64,000 nt of DNA from Halomonas eurihalina. GTDB lineage: Bacteria > Pseudomonadota > Gammaproteobacteria > Pseudomonadales > Halomonadaceae. The position numbers and the translations under genes were made by a program. The notes under the pieces were generated by a model, which was given only the letters and a program-made list of their open reading frames with translations, made no database searches and had not been told where the DNA came from. Below, piece after piece: positions 58,708-64,000 of the stretch (positions within the stretch are counted from its first letter, which is position 1; the number at the start of each line of letters is the position of its first letter). The stretch is from contig NZ_VTPU01000009.1 in the NCBI RefSeq assembly GCF_008274785.1, forward strand, positions 1 to 64,000, read 5' to 3'.

Positions 58708-59232
58708 ATGAAATTCGCGATTGCTGTCATTTCATCACTTCTAGCGCTTACTGCACCTCTGGGTGTTGCGCAGACACTGGATGATATCGAAGCCGCTGAA
58801 GCAAAAGTGTATGAAGCGTGGGAGAAAACACCGCTAACGGTTCGCAAGGCAATTCTAGTCGCGGAAGCAGCGCAAGGCTTTGGTATGTACAAAAAACGCA
58901 GCACCAATACCTTCGAATCCGGCGAGCCTATTCTCATTTATGCTGAGCCTGTGGGATATGCCTGGGAAAAGAAAAATGGCGACATATACAACACCAACCT
59001 TAGAATGGATGTAAACATCATCTTCCCTGACCCAAATGAGGTCTACACAAAGAAAGACATTATGAAAAAAGAAGTTAGCAGCAGAAGTCGAGGCAGAGAA
59101 CTCATGCTGAACATCAAATTGGATTTCGATGGACTGCCATCAGGCGACTATGTGGCTGAAATTATTCTTTATGATGAAACCAGCGATGAAAGGACATCCT
59201 TCAAACAACCATTCACCATCTTAGACACCTAA
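58708..59232 (+). CDS. Secreted protein of unknown function
   Basis: A 174-residue protein with a clear signal peptide (MKFAIAVISSLLALTAPLGV, cleavage near GVA|QT). It is Lys/Glu/Asp-rich and its codons are AT-richer than in core genes. Near the end it has LMLNIKLDFDGLPSGDYVAE and FKQPFTI, suggestive of a small beta-sandwich. I recognise no family. It is probably periplasmic or extracellular and recently acquired. No operon partner is seen. Confidence 0.75.
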   Translation: MKFAIAVISSLLALTAPLGVAQTLDDIEAAEAKVYEAWEKTPLTVRKAILVAEAAQGFGMYKKRSTNTFESGEPILIYAEPVGYAWEKKNGDIYNTNLRMDVNIIFPDPNEVYTKKDIMKKEVSSRSRGRELMLNIKLDFDGLPSGDYVAEIILYDETSDERTSFKQPFTILDT

Positions 59233-59860
59233 TCAAAATCGAACTTTATTGCCTGGCCTTCATGTAGCACTGCTCTGGAGTACACGGCATTATAGAGGTC
59301 CATCCACCGTTGGATCGTCAGGCCTTGTCGACGCATCTGCTCAGGAGCGCGTCAGCACGCATCCAGGGGGCCGTCCCCACAACACCAATTCTCAACAGTG
59401 GCAAGGGCAGCCATCTCAATCGCGCCAATGAGACAGTGGGTGGGTAATCCCCTACCCCATCTACGTCGCCTAGGGTCGCCAGCAGAACACATCATGGCTC
59501 GTGATCGACATGAATTTCGCCGGCTGACTATGCCGTAGATGTCAGAATCGGTTAGCCCGCGCCAGACTCCATGGGCATATCGTTTGCAAGTTCTTAGACT
59601 TCATCCTTTGAGGGTTTTAAGCCTCCAATAACCCCAGTAAAGTTCACTTATCCTTGAATCTTCACTCTAAATATCGTGGATTATTTCGATCCATTAACCA
59701 GGGCACATTGCCGCTAATAGGCTGAGTGGTTCCGCCACGTGTTACCGAGATTTACATAGACCCAACACATCGTGACGGATAGCGCGGAAAAATTCTCTAG
59801 ACTCAAGGGATAGCGGATCGCCATCCGCGAGTTTACTGGAATACGATAATGGAGGGGATG
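59233..59860. other. Non-coding stretch upstream of bacteriocin-like gene
   Basis: About 630 bp with no supportable gene. AT-rich in its second half (59600-59800), which would suit a promoter region for the downstream peptide gene, but I could not place a convincing -35/-10 pair. Confidence 0.5.
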
Positions 59861-60079
59861 ATGACCGATTCAACTATTCGCACTCTCAACACGGAAGAAC
59901 TGGACGCTGTGTCGGGTGGCCTTACCGATGGCCTGCCCGGCGGCACCGACCTGATCGACAGCCTGCCCATCGCTGGCCTGATCGGTGGTATACTGGACAC
60001 GGTCACGAATACCCTGCTGGGTGCCGTGCCCGGCGACCTGCCTGTGTCCGGCGTCAACGACACCCCCGATATCTCATGA
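59861..60079 (+). CDS. Double-glycine-leader peptide precursor (bacteriocin-like)
   Basis: A 72-residue precursor. The first 20 residues, MTDSTIRTLNTEELDAVSGG, match the double-glycine leader of class II bacteriocins and microcins (LNxEELDxVSGG). The predicted mature part has 52 residues, rich in Gly, Leu and Asp, with a hydrophobic LPIAGLIGGILDTV core, no Cys and few charges. GGAGGGG lies upstream; I use the ATG at 59861, giving 5-nt spacing, rather than ATG at 59849 or 59858. A hairpin and a strong terminator follow. No peptidase-ABC exporter or immunity gene is seen nearby, so it would need an exporter elsewhere. Product activity is unproven. Confidence 0.75.
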   Translation: MTDSTIRTLNTEELDAVSGGLTDGLPGGTDLIDSLPIAGLIGGILDTVTNTLLGAVPGDLPVSGVNDTPDIS

Positions 60080-60085
60080 GCTCTC

Positions 60086-60112
60086 CCCTCCGCCACTGAC
60101 CTGGGCGGAGGG
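60086..60112 (+). repeat. Hairpin after the peptide gene
   Basis: CCCTCCGCC, loop ACTGACCTG, GGCGGAGGG. A 9-bp stem starting 6 bp after the stop. It may protect the short mRNA before the terminator at 60133. Confidence 0.6.
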
Positions 60113-60132
60113 CACGTCACGCGAGGCTCCGG

Positions 60133-60162
60133 GCCCGACGAGATACTCGTCGGGCATTTTTT
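60133..60162 (+). terminator. Rho-independent terminator of the peptide gene
   Basis: GCCCGACGAG, loop ATA, CTCGTCGGGC, then A and six T. It defines a monocistronic transcript for the bacteriocin-like precursor. Confidence 0.92.
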
Positions 60163-60234
60163 CGTGCATGCCTACCTGTCCGACCTGCGGACGCGGCGTC
60201 ATCCCCTTATAACTTACGTGCCCTATCTACCTGG

Positions 60235-60493
60235 ATGACCTGACACCACCTTCTTCAACCTCCACGTCGAAAGGGTTGGCTATCTCAACTGCGCCCGCAC
60301 GGTCGCCCTGAAACGCGCTGAAGCGTTTCTGGCCTGCGACATCAACGCCCTAAACGGGCCGGCGGACGACGTCAGCTATACGCGTTTCGATTGCCGTGTG
60401 AGCGGCCAGGAAGCGCAAAAGCTGGTTCGCAAGTGCCAGCAAGCCGTGGACATGAAGCGTAAAGTCCTCATGGACTTCAAGTTTCTGAGATGA
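60235..60493 (+). pseudogene. DUF3577 (STY4534-type ICE) gene, frameshifted and truncated
   Basis: A fragment reading ...FFNLHVERVGYLNCAR and EAFLACDINALNGPADDVSY, then TRFDCRVSGQEAQKLVRKCQ, ends at TGA 60491-60493. The pattern (GYLNxxR, FLACDIxALNGPxDDVxYxRFDxRVSGxEAQ) is that of DUF3577/STY4534 proteins of integrative conjugative elements. An ATG at 60235 becomes in frame if one extra T near 60241 is removed, and the usual C-terminal third is absent. It is too short and broken to work and is a relic of a lost element. Confidence 0.75.
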
Positions 60494-60568
60494 GGCTTGT
60501 AGCACGCCCTCTTGCTGATCGCACCAGCACTTCAAGCTCATCCGCTTCACAGAGGCTCTCCAGCCAAT

Positions 60569-61492
60569 TTAATAGATATTGGGAACAAGCATATTATCCG
60601 GGACAGGCGTTCGGACATATTCATCATGATATTCCCGTGGTGGCAACGCCACATCCGGCTGCTCGACTTCCCCATAAGGAATCTGAGACAGAAGGTGGTG
60701 TATGCAGTTGAGACGCGCTCGTTTCTTGTCGTCACCCTCAATGACCCACCATGGCGATTCCGGGATGTGCGTCCGTTCCAGCATCTCCTCCTTGGCCACT
60801 GTGTAGGCTTCCCAACGGCGGCGGGACTCCAGGTCCATGGGCGACAGTTTCCATTGCTTCAACGGGTCATGAATTCGCATCAGAAACCGCCGATACTGTT
60901 CATGATCCGTGATGGAGAACCAGTACTTGACCAAGATAATGCCTGAGCGTACCAGCATACGTTCGAACTCTGGCACGGCGCGGAAGAACTCTTCGTATTC
61001 CTCGTCGTTGCAAAATCCCATGACCTTTTCGACACCGGCTCGGTTATACCAGCTACGATCAAACAGCACGATCTCTCCAGCAGCGGGCAAGTGCGACACG
61101 TAACGCTGAAAATACCACTGTGTCTTTTCCCGCTCACTGGGGGCAGGTAGCGCCGCAACCCGACAGATACGCGGATTGAGCCGCTGGGTAATGCGCTTGA
61201 TGGCACCGCCCTTGCCAGCAGCATCACGGCCTTCGAATAGCACCACCACCTTGATGCCTTCTTCGGCAACCCACTCCTGCAGCTTGACCAGCTCACGTTG
61301 CAGGCGCCATAACTCACGAAAATAGGTCCGGCGGTCCATGGTGGACGTGGTTTTTAGATCGAGTTCTTCACCGCAGGAGCCTTCCACGACGCCGATGCCT
61401 TCGTCGTCGCCATAGGCCATTTCCAGCTCTTCATCGAGCGTGTCGAGTATTTCCTCGCGCAGCCAATGCGATTGTTCATCGACATTCTTCAT
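60569..61492 (-). CDS. ppk2: Polyphosphate kinase 2
   Basis: A 307-residue PPK2. Walker A is GRDAAGKGG (residues 88-96), the nucleotide region LPAPSEREKTQWYFQRYV, and the Walker B/lid FDRSWYNRAGVE (D145). PPK2 enzymes make NTPs from polyphosphate or the reverse; the N-terminal extension of about 40 acidic residues is seen here. It lies 162 bp after the pstS-like gene on the same strand and may share its transcript or have its own start signal. Confidence 0.93.
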   Translation of the reverse strand: MKNVDEQSHWLREEILDTLDEELEMAYGDDEGIGVVEGSCGEELDLKTTSTMDRRTYFRELWRLQRELVKLQEWVAEEGIKVVVLFEGRDAAGKGGAIKRITQRLNPRICRVAALPAPSEREKTQWYFQRYVSHLPAAGEIVLFDRSWYNRAGVEKVMGFCNDEEYEEFFRAVPEFERMLVRSGIILVKYWFSITDHEQYRRFLMRIHDPLKQWKLSPMDLESRRRWEAYTVAKEEMLERTHIPESPWWVIEGDDKKRARLNCIHHLLSQIPYGEVEQPDVALPPREYHDEYVRTPVPDNMLVPNIY

Positions 61493-61654
61493 TCTCGGAT
61501 CCTCCGAATAATGGGCCTTGTAAGCTTCGCAGTATCATAAAGCTCCGGAAGCGGCGTAAGTCCGCTATTCCCTGCCACATATCAACTTGCAAGGTTTCGT
61601 AGCGCACGCCAGCCGGTGGACACTTACCAATGGCTCTACCGCGTTCATGGAGAA

Positions 61655-62629
61655 CTACTTGCCCCAATTATTGATGTCCGTGCCGACCTGCAGCTCGCCA
61701 GCGAAGCGCGAGCCCGTGGTCATTGATGCCAGGCGCTTTTTGGCATCATCGTAGGCTGCCTCCGGCAGGGGCATATAGCCTGTGAAGTGCACCCAATTGC
61801 TCAATCCATCCAGGTAGGCCTCGAGGAAGGCCTGGAGCTGGGGATCGTTACGCAGGGCGCCCGCGTTAACATACAAGAACAGTGGCCGCGCTAGAGGGTA
61901 GCGCCCTTCGCGCACAGCGTTGAGGGAGGGATGCACCGGGCCATCGCCAGCGTCGATGGCGAGATCCTGGAGATTTTCCCAATGGCGGAAGTAGGCACCC
62001 ACACCGAAAAACCCGAGCGCCTCGCGATCGAGCATGATGCCTTCCACCAGGGCTTCCTCGTTTTCACTGGCAACATAGTCGTGTCGGCTCGCGCGGGTCT
62101 CGCCAACAATCACGGAGGTAAAGAAGTCGTAGGTGCCGGAATCCTGGCCGCGCCCGAAGAGTCGGATGGGCCGGTCTGGCCATTCGGGGCGCACTTGCTG
62201 CCAGGTCATCACCGAATCCTCCGCCGCGGGCTCCCAAAGGCGACGCAGCTCCTCGATGGTGATCTCCTCGGCCCAGTCGTTATCGGAATGCACGACCACG
62301 CTCAGGGCATCAAGAGCAATCGGCAATTCGACGAATTCGACGTCACTCTCCGCGCAGGCCTTGAGTTCCTCGCGGTTGATCGGTCGCGAAGCATCGTTGA
62401 TCTGGGTCTCCCCCGCGCAGAAGCGCCGGAATCCTCCGGTGGTGCCGGAATACTGGACGTCGACCTCCACGCCGGCGTTGTGCGCGTAACGCCGCTCTGC
62501 TTCCTGGGTGATCGGATAGACAGTGCTCGAACCGTCGGCACGGACCGTCTCCTGAGCCCAACTCGACGCTGCCGGGCCAAGGCCCAACAGCATGGCAAAG
62601 CATATACCTCCCGCCATAGCCCTCTTCAT
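61655..62629 (-). CDS. PstS/SphX-type phosphate-binding protein
   Basis: A 324-residue periplasmic binding protein. The signal peptide ends near SWA|Q (residue 25). ADGSSTVYPITQEAERRY, VQYSGTTGGFRRFCAGETQI and RGQDSGTYDFFTSV are the phosphate-loop motifs of the PstS/SphX group. The start at 62629 overlaps the upstream small gene by 4 bp. No pstCAB lies in the window; its neighbours are an Na/Pi cotransporter and PPK2. Confidence 0.88.
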   Translation of the reverse strand: MKRAMAGGICFAMLLGLGPAASSWAQETVRADGSSTVYPITQEAERRYAHNAGVEVDVQYSGTTGGFRRFCAGETQINDASRPINREELKACAESDVEFVELPIALDALSVVVHSDNDWAEEITIEELRRLWEPAAEDSVMTWQQVRPEWPDRPIRLFGRGQDSGTYDFFTSVIVGETRASRHDYVASENEEALVEGIMLDREALGFFGVGAYFRHWENLQDLAIDAGDGPVHPSLNAVREGRYPLARPLFLYVNAGALRNDPQLQAFLEAYLDGLSNWVHFTGYMPLPEAAYDDAKKRLASMTTGSRFAGELQVGTDINNWGK

Positions 62630-62844
62630 CGACGCAGCTCCTGCAATACCTGCTGGAAGAATTTCCTGACGTCGGACCAGCCGACATCGGCCTGCTCGAG
62701 ATACAATTCGAGGGAGTCGATGGCCTCGTGTTGGGTCTGTTGCTGACGCCGCTCCATCTCGGCGCGAATTTCCTGGATGCAACTCTCGGCCTCCCCGATC
62801 ATCCGCTCCAGGTCCTCATTGGACATGCGATTCAGGTCGTTCAT
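62626..62844 (-). CDS. Small coiled-coil protein
   Basis: A 72-residue cytoplasmic protein. It has helical heptads (LERMIGEAESCIQEIRAEME) and no transmembrane segment. The start at 62844 is chosen because the upstream part of the frame is a Cys/Ser-rich shadow. It lies 10 bp after the cotransporter stop, and its stop overlaps the pstS-like start by 4 bp. Function unknown; a regulatory partner of the transporter is a guess. Confidence 0.65.
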   Translation of the reverse strand: MNDLNRMSNEDLERMIGEAESCIQEIRAEMERRQQQTQHEAIDSLELYLEQADVGWSDVRKFFQQVLQELRR

Positions 62845-62854
62845 GGCAACCTCT

Positions 62855-64000
62855 CTACATGATGATAGTGATGCCGATAAGCAGCATCGGCAGTACAAGG
62901 AACACGCCGAGCACCCAGAGCGCGGCGAACAGCTTGCGTTTCGCTGCGAGCGATGCCAGCCACTCCGCCCCTTGCAGCGGTAGATTACGCAACATCGGAA
63001 CGCCGAAGATCAGTGCCACGGCAAACACGTTGAAGAGCACATGCACCAGGGCAATCTGCAGCGCATAGGTAGCCACTGCCCCACCGACCGCAGTGGCGGC
63101 GAGCAGCGCGGTGATAGTGGTGCCGATGTTTGCACCGATCACGAAGGGATAGATCTGACGCAGGGTGAAGGCCCCTGACCCGGCCAGTGGCACCATCAGA
63201 CTAGTGGTGGTCGAGGAGGACTGTACCAGCATGGTCACCAGGGTGCCCGAGCCGATGCCCGCCAAGGGACCACGGCCGATGGCACTGTGCAGGATCGCCT
63301 TGGCGCGACCAATCATCAGGCGCTTGAGCAGACTGCCAATATAACGGATCGACAGGAAGATCAGCGCCAGGCCTACGGCTATGGTGGCAAGGCCGGCGAA
63401 CACCCCTGGGAGCATCGTCATGACGTCTTCCAGAGTACCCACCACGGGCGCCGTCGCCATGTCCATGAAGTCCGCATCCGATATGGAGTAGCTACCGCCC
63501 CCCACCAGCATGGTACTGAGCGCTCCCGCTACCTGATTGAGCAGGCCGAACATCATCTCCAGGGGCAGGAAGATCAGGATGGCCAGCAGGTTGAAGAAGT
63601 CATGCACGGTGGCAGCGGAGAAGGCTCGGTGGAACTCTTCCTTGCTGCGTATGTGGCCGAGGCTGACCAGCGTGTTGGTCAGGGTCGTGCCGACGTTGGA
63701 GCCCATGATCATGGGGATGGCAATCGTCACCGGCAGCCCGCCCGCCACCATACCGACGATCAGCGAGGACACCGTCGAGGAGGATTGAATCAATGCCGTG
63801 GCGACGATCCCGATCATCAAACCAACGAAGGGATTGGAGGCGAAGGCAAACAGCTGACTCGCCTGATCTCCCACTGCCATCTTGAATCCGCCACCGATCA
63901 GGCTGACAGCACAGATCAAAAGGTAGATAAGCCCAATAACCGCCAGCCATTGCAGCCCATTACCGCTCTCCCCGGGCGCCGCCGACGACCGAGGGATCGT
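62855..64000 (-). CDS. Na/Pi cotransporter family protein (5' end outside window)
   Basis: A partial protein of at least 382 residues. Paired repeats with IQSSSTVSSLIVGMVAGG and VQSSSTTTSLMVPLAGSG are the QSSS motifs of NptA-type (SLC34-like) sodium/phosphate cotransporters; GSNVGTTLTNTL and GANIGTTITALL match the second signature. The frame stays open to the window end with WLAVIGLIYLL-like residues, so a TTG at 63919 is not the true start. It opens a nptA-coiled coil-pstS unit. Confidence 0.9.
   Translation of the reverse strand, partial: TIPRSSAAPGESGNGLQWLAVIGLIYLLICAVSLIGGGFKMAVGDQASQLFAFASNPFVGLMIGIVATALIQSSSTVSSLIVGMVAGGLPVTIAIPMIMGSNVGTTLTNTLVSLGHIRSKEEFHRAFSAATVHDFFNLLAILIFLPLEMMFGLLNQVAGALSTMLVGGGSYSISDADFMDMATAPVVGTLEDVMTMLPGVFAGLATIAVGLALIFLSIRYIGSLLKRLMIGRAKAILHSAIGRGPLAGIGSGTLVTMLVQSSSTTTSLMVPLAGSGAFTLRQIYPFVIGANIGTTITALLAATAVGGAVATYALQIALVHVLFNVFAVALIFGVPMLRNLPLQGAEWLASLAAKRKLFAALWVLGVFLVLPMLLIGITIIM

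Overview
The window is high-GC gammaproteobacterial chromosome, most likely from the family Halomonadaceae (Halomonas or a close relative). The evidence is gene content and order: mreBCD-maf-rng-yhdP-tldD next to gatCAB, hemA-prfA-prmC, lolB-ispE-tRNA(Gln)-prs-rplY-pth-ychF, acidic proteins, and a large polyamine-catabolism block. This is inference from recognised families; no database search was made.

Layout. (1) 1-10.2 kb, minus strand: cell-shape genes mreB-mreC-mreD followed by maf, rng, yhdP and tldD, ending in a 7-bp tandem repeat array. (2) 10.3-13.6 kb, plus: gatC-gatA-gatB. (3) 13.6-21.4 kb: polyamine cluster I, with a PuuR-like regulator, puuC, a spuC-type aminotransferase, puuD, divergent puuA, a possible 24-codon leader peptide and an NhaC-type antiporter. 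(4) 21.4-28.6 kb: a ModE-like regulator divergent from a soluble NAD-dependent formate dehydrogenase operon fdsG-fdsB-fdsA-fdhD-fdsD. (5) 28.7-39.0 kb, minus: a glycine-zipper envelope protein, then polyamine cluster II (puuB paralogue, potG, potH, potI, potF, a glutamine-synthetase-type ligase, a second binding protein, a second puuB) carrying MITE-like elements and another heptamer array. (6) 39.4-44.0 kb, minus: hemA-prfA-prmC, then lrp-moeB. (7) 44.2-51.5 kb, plus: TPR lipoprotein, lolB, ispE, tRNA-Gln, prs, rplY, pth, ychF, tRNA-Met. (8) 51.7-55.3 kb: apeB (minus) and prc (plus). (9) 55.46-60.5 kb: a strain-variable-looking island with a broken IS481-type transposase, a YjaB-like acetyltransferase, a DUF899 protein, an unassigned structured-looking stretch, an orphan secreted protein, a double-glycine-leader (bacteriocin-like) precursor, and a frameshifted, truncated DUF3577 gene that marks a lost integrative element. 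(10) 60.5-64 kb, minus: a phosphate module of an NptA-type Na/Pi cotransporter (running off the window edge), a small coiled-coil protein, a PstS/SphX-type binding protein and a PPK2 polyphosphate kinase.

How the genes work together. The two polyamine clusters together encode uptake (PotFGHI plus a second binding protein), gamma-glutamylation (two ligases), oxidation (two PuuB), aldehyde oxidation (PuuC), hydrolysis to GABA (PuuD), and a transamination branch. A GTTGA(T/A)T-containing motif recurs in front of four of their transcription units, which suggests one regulon. The most novel-looking items are the orphan double-glycine peptide with its strong terminator, the apparent ATC start of mreC, the shared polyamine operator, heptamer arrays placed immediately after stop codons, and a small inverted-repeat element inserted at a stop codon.
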